Source: Sambucus nigra (Eukaryota; Streptophyta; Magnoliopsida; Dipsacales; Adoxaceae). From it: a DNA stretch of 64,000 nt. Each line of letters opens with the position of its first letter. The first letter of the stretch is position 1. The notes below the pieces were generated by a model. That model made no database searches. It was not told the origin of the DNA and was given only the letters and a program-made list of their open reading frames with translations. The position numbers were made by a program, and so were the translations under genes. This document shows, one piece after another, positions 48,227 to 58,130 of this stretch. The DNA lies in NCBI GenBank assembly GCA_949130495.1, contig CASBWL010000041.1, positions 487,001 to 551,000 on the forward strand, in the 5' to 3' direction.

Positions 48227-48262
48227 AATCGATTCGGCTACCAAGGGTAAATCGATTCGTCC
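48227..48262 (+). promoter_or_regulatory. Paired AATCGATTCG motifs in LTR G
   Basis: TAATCGATTCGGC and, 25 bp on, AATCGATTCGTCC. Same core as in the array at 24110-24335. Confidence 0.45.
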
Positions 48263-48515
48263 AGGTGAACTTGTTCGACCCCTAGTAGCAAAGGGGGCAA
48301 CTAGGGGGTAATTATTAGAATAGTTACCTTTACATATTGTAATATGTTGCTATATTTTATGTGTACATAACTATGTTCGTGGATTGTCTTACCGATCGCG
48401 TGTTCAAGCCGTAGCACACATCAACACAAGCGTAGTGTAGGTTATATTTAGATATTACGTAGCAGCGCCACTTATGAGAGATAAGTGTTGCTGAGGGGAT
48501 CCCTGTGGCACCACT

Positions 48516-48653
48516 TAGGCCTGTCAATGGATCGGATTTTATCCCAATCCGATCCATTTAAGCGGATATGGATCATGCCTAAAATCTAATTGTCCGATTA
48601 CCCGTTTATTAAATGGAGCGGATTTGGATTCATATACTCCGATCCGATTAATA

Positions 48654-48690
<37 letters not shown>

Positions 48691-49023
48691 GTATGTATTC
48701 TATTTAATAATATTATAAATATATATATTTTAAATATTTATTATAATAGTTCTTTATTTCTTTATCTATTTTTTTGGAACATTTGCAAAATAATTTTATG
48801 AAATAAGAGTTGAAAATAAAAAAATTGCAAATCAAGTTTAACATAAACGTATAATCAGATAATCGGATCGGATCTGAATCCGTTTAACATAAACGGATAT
48901 GGATTTGGATTTGCCTGATCCGATCAGATTAATAAACGGATCGGATCTGAATGCATTTAACTTAAACGGATATTGATTTGGATTTGCCTAATCCTATCCG
49001 AATCCGATCCGTTTACAGGCCCA
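48516..49023. mobile_element. hAT-type MITE, 508 bp
   Basis: The left end TAGGCCTGTCAATGGATCGG mirrors the right end (complement TGGGCCTGTAAACGGATCGG). It is flanked by GCACCACT (48508-48515) and TCACCACT (49024-49031), an 8-bp TSD with one change. The TAGGCCTG-type end and 8-bp TSD are hAT hallmarks. Inside there is a (TA)n tract and, near the right side, a ~76-bp unit with GGATCGGATCTGAATCCGTT present twice. No transposase frame is visible. Confidence 0.85.
48658..48686. repeat. (TA)n microsatellite inside the hAT MITE
   Basis: About 14 TA units at the centre of the element, between its two halves. Confidence 0.85.
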
Positions 49024-49926
49024 TCACCACTAGGTATGGGTCGTGCAATTGTGTACTGCCCACTTGTATATGTACTGTGTTGTCCATTTTGGATAGTAAC
49101 TCCTCCGGACTTACCGATAGAGAACGAATGGGGCACTATTGGTAGATGCCTTAGTGTCGAATATATTAGCACATATATATAATTAATGAAAATGAATGGA
49201 AGAATCTCCTAAGTTTAAATATGTAGACTATAAAACACAAACCCAATACTACATGGTGTGTATGATGTTTTATGTCATCATTTTATGGGTAGTATGTCTA
49301 GGGTAACTTTGGGAAATGGTAACTTGAATGTAGATAATTCTATTTCAGTGTGTTTATCTTGCTAAGTGAATTCTTATACTATCATTAGCATTTATCCATC
49401 ATCTGTATCGGGACTTGGGTGGTTATACATGCTGAACTGCTTTTAGATGATGGGTGAAACATGTATGCATGTGTGTGACGATGGGAAACATTCACTATGA
49501 ATTAACTGTACTTTTGCACCATAAATTTAGTAAGTTAATTCTTGCACACTTTAGGGCACTACCCCAAAATTATAAATGTTTTCTCCTACAAGGTGCTCCT
49601 AGATAGGGATAGCAGGACGGTTGACATATCGTCCTTACAATCTTACCTTGCGTAGCAGATTTCATATTATTGATTCTAAATTAGGTTGCTACTCTCCCGC
49701 AGTTCTTTGTATTTTTGGATTTTTGTAGGGCATAAACTCTAAGTCTAATTTATTTATTTCTAGTTCGATATACTTATGAGTATGTTGGGATTTATTTATA
49801 TTATGTGGATGTTGGATTCAATTATTATCTTGGATGTTAATTTAATTTTATTTTCAAATTCAATATTGGTTTACAAATAATTATTTTATATGGTTTGATG
49901 CTAAGAATGATATAGATTGTATAACA

Positions 49927-50420
49927 AGACCTATCTTTGGCATATTGCGTCTGGCGAACCTTTACAAGAGAAATTGGGGGTTGTTAAACACGCTCAAACC
50001 CTTTATTGACTGAAAAGGTTGATAGGCATTCATAAACATGGTTAGGGTAAGAGGGATCAACAAAGCCCTTAGGCTGCTCAACGTAGACTTCCATTGATAA
50101 AACACCATTTAGACAGGAAGACTTAACATCTATTTTAAAAATCTTGAATTGCAAATGATAAGCAATAGCTAAGTGGAGACGAAAAATACGAGTCTTGTCA
50201 TCGAAGCAAAAGTCTAATCAAAATATATTCCCTTTATCTGAGCATATCCTTGCGCTACTAACTTGGCTTTGTTTCTAACGACTAACCCATATTTAATCTT
50301 GTTTTTAAAAATCCAACGGGTTCCGATAGCATTGTCTCCTGAGCTTGGGACTAGATACCAAAAGTCATGACTCTGGAAGTGGACTAACTCTTCTTGCATT
50401 GTGTAAATCCATTATGAGTC
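49927..50420 (-). pseudogene. Copia RT N-terminal part (element H)
   Basis: On the minus strand it reads MQEELVHFQSHDFWYLVP, then IGTRWIFKNKIKYGLVVRNK and LVAQGYAQIKGIYFD (50399-50214). Through a frame change follow DVKSSCLNGVLSMEVYVEQ and PNHVYE. The next residues, STFSVNKGFERV, belong some 30 residues further along in related RTs, so the block expected to read [12 protein letters not shown] is deleted. A second deletion joins to QTQYAKD at the G border, removing the YVDD catalytic part. Confidence 0.8.
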
Positions 50421-50999
50421 ACTAAGGGTGTCATTTACACTTTTTGGTTCTACAAGATAAACAAAATATGAAAAGTTTGTCACGTTTTGGAGTTGGGATG
50501 TAGTTCGCAAAGGCTATGAAGGGTTACCAACAACCTTCTTTAGGGGATGGTCTTAAAAAACCCAGGTCAGTACTGTAGGGACCTCAAGTTGCAGTGGATT
50601 AATTATCTCAGGAGAGTCGAGTTCAAAATTATTTTTAGACTCATCCACGATGACAAATTGACTTTCACTACTCTCTGGACTCGTGTCATTTACAATTAAA
50701 TTTATAGACTCCATTATAACTTTAGTATGCAATTTTTAAACATGATAGCCCCTACTTGATTGTGAATATCCCAGATTAATGGTTTTATTACCTCGGTATC
50801 AAATTTAGAAAGGATTTCTCTATCTTTGTAGACATAGCAAATACTCCCAAAGGTTTTTAAGTATTTTAAGTTGGATTTTTTTATTGTACCACAATTCATA
50901 GGAGGTTTCTTTGGAAATTTTTTCTGAGGTAGACATGGTTAATGATGTGACACACTATCTGTACTGCCTCAAGCCAAAAGTACTTTGATAATCCTTTGG
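50421..50999 (-). pseudogene. Copia integrase C-terminus and linker (element H)
   Basis: Directly after element J the minus strand reads GLSKYFWLEAVQIVCHIINH, then VYLR. It continues in the frame 50899-50714 as NLKYLKTFGSICYVYKDREILSKFDT. This is the end of a copia integrase. It fits onto the 57159-57600 piece when J and one TSD copy are removed. Confidence 0.85.
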
Positions 51000-51071
51000 T
51001 GTAAGGACATATTTTTCTTAGTCCCTTAGAGTATGTTGTATACCGTTACACTGTCCAAGAATGTTCAAGAT

Positions 51072-51405
51072 CATATTTGCTTCAAGACGGATCCGAACAT
51101 CAAGGTTTCTTCAACAATGAGCCTCTAGAGGATTAAAAATGGTAAGGTTATGTTTTAAGTACCTTAACTTTTCACTTAGAGTGTTGGAATATTTTTTCTA
51201 AAATATTTTCTAAGTGTTGGAGCGTATTTTTTCGTCAAACATATTTGCATCAAGACAGATACGAATATCAAGGTTTCGTCAACAACAAGCCTCTACAAGA
51301 TTAACTATGGTAAGGTTATGTTTTAAGTACCTTAAGTTTACACTTAGGGTGTTGGGATGTTTTTTAAAAATATTTTCTAGGTGTTGGAGCGTCTTTTTTC
51401 GTCAA
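51072..51405 (+). repeat. 168-bp tandem duplication inside LTR J
   Basis: Two units start at CATATTTGCTTCAAGACGG (51072) and CATATTTGCATCAAGACAG (51240) and both end near TTTTTTCGTCAAA. The same duplication is in the 3' LTR (55950 onward), so it predates the insertion of J. Confidence 0.85.
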
Positions 51406-51461
51406 AAATATTTTTCCAGACCTGTAGACGGAGTTTGTTGAAAAATAATTTTTTCGCTCTG

Positions 51462-51580
51462 GTTGTTCATGCGACCTGCACAGTTGTTCAAACGACAAGT
51501 GCATCTCGCACACAGTCTCGTTTGAGAGACACGTGGCTTCGTTCGAGCTACAAGAAGATCTTGTTTGAGCGAGTTTCTGA
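51462..51580 (+). promoter_or_regulatory. Five-copy motif array upstream of TATA (LTR J, 5')
   Basis: Variants of TTYGAGYGAC: TTCATGCGAC, TTCAAACGAC, TTTGAGAGAC, TTCGAGCTAC and TTTGAGCGAG, about 22-30 bp apart, followed by the TATA-like box. The same layout is in LTR A and B. Confidence 0.55.
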
Positions 51581-52236
51581 CTCAAATTTTTTATATACAT
51601 ACTCATTAAATGAGTTTGTTTTCGTTAAGGAGACCTGTGCAAAAACTGTCTATGTTTTCTGCAAACAGTAGTACAATTTTTTCTTCTTCATTTAGGGTCT
51701 TAAACCCTTTTTGTTTTTCAATTCACAAACATCCCAATAGTTTATGTGAGTTGTTTTGGAACCCAAGAACATACTTTGTCATTTGTTCATCTTGTGGAGG
51801 AGATCTCTACGATTCAAGGATGTGTGTCTTTGGGGAGTGCTCGAGGGTGTTCTCTTGTTGATTCTGGACTGCGGTTCGTGTGTTGTCGATGGGTGTGAAC
51901 CATTGATGACTCTAGGTTGTGCATCTATGTAGGTTTGTTGAGATAAATCTACTGGATATTTCATTGTAAGAGTGTAAATTGTGATTTACAATTATAGTAA
52001 AAATAAAGGTTTTGCTCTTCGGGGATTTTTCCTGAAATTAGTGTGTCAGCATAGTTATGTGTCGTGTGATTTATTTATGATATGGTTTGATTTGTGAACA
52101 ACTAGATGCATATTTTAGGTCTGAATTAAAATTAGATTTATTTTTGGCCAAAGTTTGACATCTAATTAAATAACTATTTTTTAATCCCATTGAATATTTA
52201 CGAATTAATTAAATTTGTATCACATACGCATTTACA

Positions 52237-52278
52237 AATTGGTATCAGCGATTATAGCTCGAGTCTTATACCTTTACA
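52237..52278 (+). other. 42-bp LTR extension holding a primer-site-like motif (LTR J, 5')
   Basis: After ...GCATTTACA the LTR runs on with AATTGGTATCAGCG and ends CTTATACCTTTACA. Then comes the real primer site. The same 42 bp end the 3' LTR (57112-57153), where the TSD follows at once. Confidence 0.8.
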
Positions 52279-52296
52279 AATTGGTATCAGAGAAGG
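52279..52296 (+). other. Primer-binding site of element J
   Basis: AATTGGTATCAGAGAAGG directly follows the LTR; TGGTATCAGAG is the usual tRNA-Met-type primer site in plants. Confidence 0.8.
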
Positions 52297-52391
52297 ATTC
52301 ACTAATTTATTGTGATATCCTTTTTCCATAAAATTTTCTGATATCAATCGCTTTTGAAAAAAATGATTTTGTTTAAGTTGCAAATTTTTTG

Positions 52392-54303
52392 ATGGATCAC
52401 TTATATAATCGGATGTCCATCTTTAACGGGAATAATTATGTATATTGGAAAGCCTGTATGAAATCATGTTTAAAATCCATAGAAGAGCGAGTTTGATTGT
52501 TGTGTGAAGGAGGGTGGACTCCTCCCACCGTGACTGCTGATGGTGTTGTTTCTTTAATACTTATGTCTAATTGGACTGAGGGGGATTACAAAATGAGTAC
52601 CTATAAATCCCGAGGCCTTAACATTACTTTTGTAACTGTCACCCCTGACGAGTTCCGTCGTATCATGACATGCACTACGTCTATATAGGCTCGGGATGTC
52701 CTTCAGTTGACACAAGAGGGTATGAATGCCATGAAAGAGTCAAAATTACAAAATTTAGCCACGCAATTTGAGACTATCACAATGTCTAATTCCGAGTGTT
52801 TTGATGATTTTTGCGCATGTTTGTCAAACATAGTTAACACAAGTTTTAATTTGAGTGAGGCAATAGATAACATGAGGTTTGTGAAAAAAAATTGAGATCC
52901 CTTCCTAAACGTTTATTTCGAAGGTCACTATTTTAAACTCTTTGGTAAATTTGGGTGCACTTAAGTTAGAGGAGCTTGTAGGAGATCTTCAAACTTACGA
53001 GATAGATATGTTTCCCAAAATTATGAAGCCTAAGGATCAAGGGATTGCACTTAGGACACAATCTAGATCATGTGAGGATGTTTCTAAGAGTAAAGAGAAG
53101 AAAAATAGAGTGTTTGTGACTCCGATTTTGAGGGAGATTTTTATTTTGTCGACATGGACTTAATTGCAATTTTTTTTTAAGTTTCTCAAAATGTCTAAAG
53201 AAAATTCTTCCAATAAAAGGAGATTTTTTTAGAAAAATAAAAAGAATGAAAAGGACAAAGAGAGTGATGAGAAAAAGGAAGAGAGTGAGTAAAATTTAGA
53301 TGAATTGACATGTTTTGAGTGTAAATGCAAAGGGCATAAGTTGTTTGAGTGTCCCACTTGGTTGAGGAGAAAAGGGAAGAAAGTATCCATGCCTCCCACA
53401 GTTAGTGATAGTGGGGGAGATGAGTCCGATAATGGTTTATCACATTGGATGTGTGTAGCCTTTTCGAGTCGCGTGAGCACACCCACTTTGTCCCACGACG
53501 ATGATGACATTTGTGCACACGAGAGCGACGGTGATGATTTGAGTGGTTCGAGTGAGGTTGAGAGTGAGAGTGAAAGTGGAGATGAAAGTGAGCTTTAAAA
53601 AGCCTTTAGAGATTTGTACTTCGAGACCTTAAAAATGAAGATGTACAATAAGGACTTAGGCCGTCGGGTTTTAGATTTGGAGATAGAGAAAGAAGTTTTA
53701 AGGAGGGAAAAGTGTTATTTGACCGACACGGTGTCTAGTCTAACGACACGTGTATCCTAACTCGAGAGAGATCTTGAATGTGCCCTGGAGGTCAAAGTCT
53801 CTTTAGAGAACTCATCGAAGAAGGTCGGAAAGATGGTTCTCAATCCCGATTTGGGTAGAGTTGACGGGTTAGGAATAGGTAATGACGGTGTATCCACTTC
53901 TCATGTTGCACCCAAGCCGGTTCCCACTTTAGTGATTAATTCACATGGCCCAAAATCTGACCCACCTAGGCGTCCTATTCTCATTAGGAGAGTGCGTCCT
54001 AAATCTTTTGAGAGAGGTGTTCCTAGTCCCATTTATGTTGGTTCAAATTGCAAAAGGAAAGGACACCTTTGGGAATTTTGTTTTAATTTGGGTTATGTGT
54101 TGCACAATTCTATGCCACGATATGATATGACACGTGTTCACCCACACGTACCCACACATGATACTTTTCTTGCACATAATGATAGAGAGTTTGCATATAT
54201 TAGAGAGCAAGTAAAGTTTTTAACCAAAACTTCATATGATTTGATGGAGGTTTTTCATAGGATGTCGTCTCCTTTGAAAAATTCCACCGCACCTAACGGT
54301 TGA
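52392..54303 (+). pseudogene. gag: Copia SIRE-type gag of element J
   Basis: The likely start is the ATG at 52392 (MDHLYN...; NNYVYWKACMKSCLKS follows). Early stops at 52494 and 52687 and more at 52893 and 53161 break the frame, but the parts are collinear. A perfect zinc knuckle CFECKCKGHKLFEC (C-x2-C-x4-H-x4-C) lies at 53311-53352, after a Lys/Glu-rich stretch. An acidic Ser/Asp/Glu tail ends at a stop at 53596. A later open piece, 53833-54303, has a second, incomplete knuckle (NCKRKGHLWEFC, first Cys lost) and ends PLKNSTAPNG, where related elements go on into protease. Gag would form the particle; here no pol follows. Confidence 0.8.
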
Positions 54304-55877
54304 GGTTGAGACTTGTTTTCTAGCATAGGTTGATTTTCATGATGATATTATATGCCTATTTCTAAGGTGTACCACTTTTGTACATTTTTTGTATTTTGAT
54401 ATATTTTGGAAAAATACAAAAAGATTTTCTATTTTTTGCGAAAAATTGAAAAAGCCAAAAAGATTTTATTTTGATAAAATATTTTAGAAAATCCAAAAAG
54501 ATTTTTGTATTTTGTTTCGCATCTTATATGAATGGACATTTAGGATGACCAAGTCACTATTTCATTCCACATCCATGTGACTATTTGATAGTGTTTTGAG
54601 ACAATTCGTTGTGTCATCCATGTGCTTTACAATGTTTGGAGTAATTGAGATATTATATAGTGTTTCAACCTACAAGTTTGACTCATTGTTTCTTTTATTG
54701 CACACGTGAATGGATTTGTTTTATTATTGTACTTGTCTATCACATATTGGTCGACGTGTTCCCATATCAATCATGTGTTTAAAACAAACCAAATGCGATA
54801 AAACAAGATAATAAAAGTAGTGCGTGTAAAAACCGTTGTCCGTGAGGAATTTGTTTGAAATTTGGAAAATATAATGAGTGCAGGGGAAAGGACTGCGGGT
54901 TAATAAATAATCACGCCGTGAAAGTCACCGTTTAAAAGAGTCCGAGAAAAAATTAAGGCAACAAAAAGAAAAATATGCCAAAAGGGGGCCAATAGGATTT
55001 CTCTAAGGGCAGAATTTAGTTTTATCACCTCAAAAGAAAAATAAAAAGATTTATTATTCACGAGGAAGTTTGGTTGGAAATTAACAACGAGTTTGCACGT
55101 CCTTGAAAAGTCTTGAAAACGCATTAAATAGTTTTAGATGTTATTGGTGTGGAAACCATTTAGACTTTGATGTGTTGATTGGATTGAGTCGATATCATTT
55201 AGATTCAACACTTTTATACCTAAGGACGATTTTGAGATTCATTCATTAGGAGTACACATATGCATCATGCACATATTTCATAATTGTGTTGATTTTCCTA
55301 TTGAATTTTTTCACACCCATTCATTATGTTTGTTATCTTAGTGAAAATTCATGGTGTGTGATTGTTTTTGTAAAATTGTTGTTTAAAAAATCAAAAATAG
55401 TTTGTGAACATTTTTGAGTATTTCCTACATGAGAATATTCGTCATATTTTAAATGCACTATTTGATTGCCATGACAACCCGTTTGCTTTATTGGCTTATT
55501 CTTTTCCTTGCCTATTTCGGACAAATAAAAAGGTGGAGAACGAATTATGATTGTATGGGGAGTTTTTTATTGTGGGGTAGATTTGAGATTTAATAGTTAT
55601 TATTGATTAGATATTTATGTTTATCTCATTTCAAACTCGATAATTCACGAATGTATTTTTCTTTGTCTCGTGTGTGTAGGTACAAAGTTGATGATCATTT
55701 TGCACACCCTAATGATGACAAAGAAAATTTCAAGATTGTTGAAGATTTTTAAAGTCTGGAGACTTATGCATTTCTTCTTTCCATTTTTGGGTTCATGAGA
55801 GGGTAGATTTGTATAGGTCATATTGTTTGATAATTCAGATTTTTTATTTTGTACCGGCATAGACATAGGGGAAGATT
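54304..55877 (+). other. 3' UTR of element J with polypurine tract
   Basis: It has no gene. From about 54380 on it is related to the 3' UTR of element A (AAAAAGATTTT stutters, then CCATGTGACTATTTGATAGT at about 54575 and 15246). It ends with TACCGGCATAGACATAGGGG and AAGATT before the LTR, as in A and B. Confidence 0.8.
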
Positions 55878-57153
55878 TGTAAGGACATATTTGTCATAGT
55901 CCCTTAGAGTATTTCATATACCGTTACACCGTCGAAGAATGTTCAAGATCATATTTGCTTCAAGACGAATCCGAATATCAAGGTTTCTTGAATAAAGAGC
56001 CTCTATAGGATTAACTATGGTAAGGTTATGTTTTAAGTACCTTAACTTTTCACTTAGAGTGTTGGTATATTTTTTCTAAAATATATTCTAAGTGTTGTAA
56101 GGTCTTTTTTCGTCAAAAATATTCGCATCAAGATGGATCCGAATATCAAGGTTTATTCAACAACGAGTCTCGACAGGATTGACTATGGTAAGGTTATGTT
56201 TTAAGTACCTTAACTTTTCACTTAAAGTGTAGGGATATTTTTTCTAAAATATTTTCTAAGTGTTGGAGCGTCTTTTTTCGTCAAAAATATTTTTCCAGAC
56301 CTGTGGACAGAGTTTGTTAAAAAATATTTTTTTCACTCTGGTCGTTCGAGCGACCCGCACTGTCGTTCAAACAATAAGTGCATCTTGTGCGAAGTCTTAT
56401 TCGAGGGACAGGTGGCTTTGTTCGAGCGACATGAAGATCTCGTTTGAGCGAGTTGTCGACTCAAGTTTTTTATATAAATACTCATTAAATGAATCAGTTT
56501 TCGTTAGGGAGACATGTGCAAAAACTATCTACATTTTCTGCAAACTACAGAACGATTTCGTCTTCTTCATTTTGGGCCTTAAACTCTTTTTGTTTTTCAA
56601 TTCACAGACATCCCAATAGTTTATATGAGTTATTTTGGAACCCAAGAACATACTTTGTCATTTATTCATCTTGTGGAGGAGATCTCTACGATTCAAGGTT
56701 GTGTGTCTTTAAGGAGTGCTCCAGGGTGTTCTCTTGCTGATTCTGGACTGCGATTCGTGTGGTGTCCCTGCGTGTGAACCATTGTTGACTCTAGGCTACG
56801 CGTCTATGTTGGCTTGCCGAGGTAAATCGATTGCAAATTTCATTGTAAGAGTGTAAACTGTGATTTATAATTATAGTGAAAATAAAGGTTTTGCCCTTCA
56901 GGGATTTTTCCTGAAATTTTTGTGTGAGCATAGTTATGTGCCGCATGATTTATTTATAATGGTTTGATTTGTGTACACCTAGATGCATGTTTTAGGGTTG
57001 AATTAAAATTGTATTTATTTTTTCCCAAAGTTTGACATCTAATTAAATAAGTGTTTTAATCTAATTGAATATTTGCGAATTAATTAAATTTGTATCACAC
57101 ACGCATTTACAAATTGGTATCATAGCTTATAGATCGAGTTTTATACCTTTACA
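55878..57153 (+). repeat. 3' LTR of element J
   Basis: 1276 bp, with the same internal duplication, motif array (56340-56460), TATA box (TATATAAATA, 56471-56480) and 42-bp extension as the 5' LTR. The TSD TTTGG follows. Confidence 0.95.
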
Positions 57154-57600
57154 TTTGGCGTGTAACATAACCCGAGAAATCTCTTGGATTGTTCAATTCA
57201 TTCGCTCGTTAATATCGTTTTGTTGAGGTGTCTTAGATGCACTAAATTCATGTTCATAAACATTATCAAAATAGTATTCTGTCACACCAAAGTCTTTGAA
57301 TTCTCCAACTCTATCACTCCTTGTACGAGATACTTGGGCATCCTTCTCATTTTCAATTTTTAAAAGGATTTTAAGAAATTCTAGGAAGGTATCCGATTTG
57401 TTTTTCCTAAAAGCAACCCAAGTAAATCGCGTAAAATCATCCACCATCATAAGGATGTAACTATTACCACAAAGGCTCATAGTTCTAGAAGGACATGTAA
57501 GTCCATATGGATTAGATCAAGAGGTTTAGAAGTCATAATGTCCTTAACTTTCTTGTGAGCAGAGTCTTATTTTCCCCACTTGGCATGGACCACAAACAAT
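57154..57600 (-). pseudogene. Copia integrase core (element H)
   Basis: On the minus strand it reads SAHKKVKDIMTSKPLDLIHM, then DL, and SYILMMVDDFTRFTWVAF, RSDRVGEF and EHEFSASKTPQQNDINERMN. The first Asp (HMD), second Asp (RSD) and Glu (NER in place of VER) regions are visible. The frame shifts near 57195 into SRVMLHAK, at the J insertion point. Confidence 0.85.
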
Positions 57601-58130
57601 GCTAAAGATATTTTTTTTGTTTGGGTAAACCTCTAACTATTTCTTGGGAACTCAATATGCGCGGGTTATCAAAATCAATGTGACCTAATTTGTTATGACA
57701 TAGATCAGAATCACCTAATCTGGCTATCTTATAGGATTCATTACTAGGAATCACTGTGTAAAGTGATCTTGAGTTTTGTTTCCCGAAAGAATCAGTTACC
57801 TTTTTGTTCAAAATTTTGCAATTACTTTTGGAAAAAGTAACTGTGTGATTAGAGTCGCAAAATTGTGATTTGCTAAACAGATTGTCTTTAAGACCTTTTA
57901 CCAACAAGACATCATTTAGATAAGAAAGACCCTCTTCACAAAGCGTTCCTTTACCAATGATCTAGGATAAGACTCCGTCACCAAAAATAACACTACATCC
58001 TAAGAAGTCTGTCTTATTAGTTAATTTAGTCTCATTCCCTATCATGTGTTTAAAAGACCCAAAATCAAAATACCAACTATATGAGGTACTTTCATCTTTA
58101 AACGTAATTATAACCACATTGCACCTAAGA
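57601..58130 (-). pseudogene. Copia protease and GAG-pre-integrase (element H)
   Basis: The minus strand shows WYFDFGSFKHMIGNETKL (about 58080-58027). The catalytic D-S-G of the copia protease is D-F-G here, a disabling change. FGDGVLS and LVKGLKDNLFSKSQFCDSNH follow, with LCHNKLGHIDFDNPRIL (about 57700-57650), the GAG-pre-integrase zinc region. Stops are at about 57960 and 57600. Confidence 0.8.

Larger units (their letters stand above)
25270..49926 (+). mobile_element. Element G: Ty3/gypsy chromovirus (Tekay/Del-type), split by D
   Basis: Coding pieces are at 25290-26024 (PR, RT start) and 44551-47050 (RT, RH, IN, chromodomain), followed by a polypurine tract and a 3' LTR at 47077-49926. 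The RT frame is cut inside the FDL-RSGYHQL motif by the solo LTR D. The 5' LTR and gag are not found left of 25270. The right end sits in the RT of copia element H, which points to insertion into H. Stops throughout show that it is dead. Confidence 0.8.
47077..49926 (+). repeat. 3' LTR of chromovirus G, with a hAT MITE inside
   Basis: The polypurine tract TTAGGGGGGAAGAA (47063-47076) precedes TGTAATACCTCGAATTTTT. The end is at about ...GATTGTATAACA, where copia coding of H resumes. The length without the MITE is about 2.33 kb. It contains a (TA)n tract (47375-47404) and a pair of AATCGATTCG motifs (48227-48262). Confidence 0.75.
51000..52278 (+). repeat. 5' LTR of element J
   Basis: It starts TGTAAGGACATATTTTTC. 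It contains a 168-bp tandem duplication (starts at 51072 and 51240), a TTYGAGYGAC-like array (51462-51580), a TATA-like ATTTTTTATATACA (51586-51599), and at its 3' end 42 bp that include an old primer-site-like motif. Confidence 0.95.
51000..57153 (+). mobile_element. Element J: copia-type LTR element with gag but no pol
   Basis: The LTRs are 51000-52278 (1279 bp) and 55878-57153 (1276 bp), with a perfect TSD TTTGG (50995-50999 and 57154-57158). The host frame, the H integrase, is restored on removal. The 3.6-kb interior has a primer site, a broken gag (52392-54303) and a 3' UTR related to that of element A, with a purine tract AGGGGAAGATT. Nothing of PR, IN, RT or RH is present, so this is a non-autonomous derivative of a SIRE-like copia element. 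Confidence 0.95.

Noticed and set aside
52500..53000. Element J as an intact coding element
   Set aside because: gag has several in-frame stops and no pol exists, so it is described as a pseudogene in a non-autonomous element.
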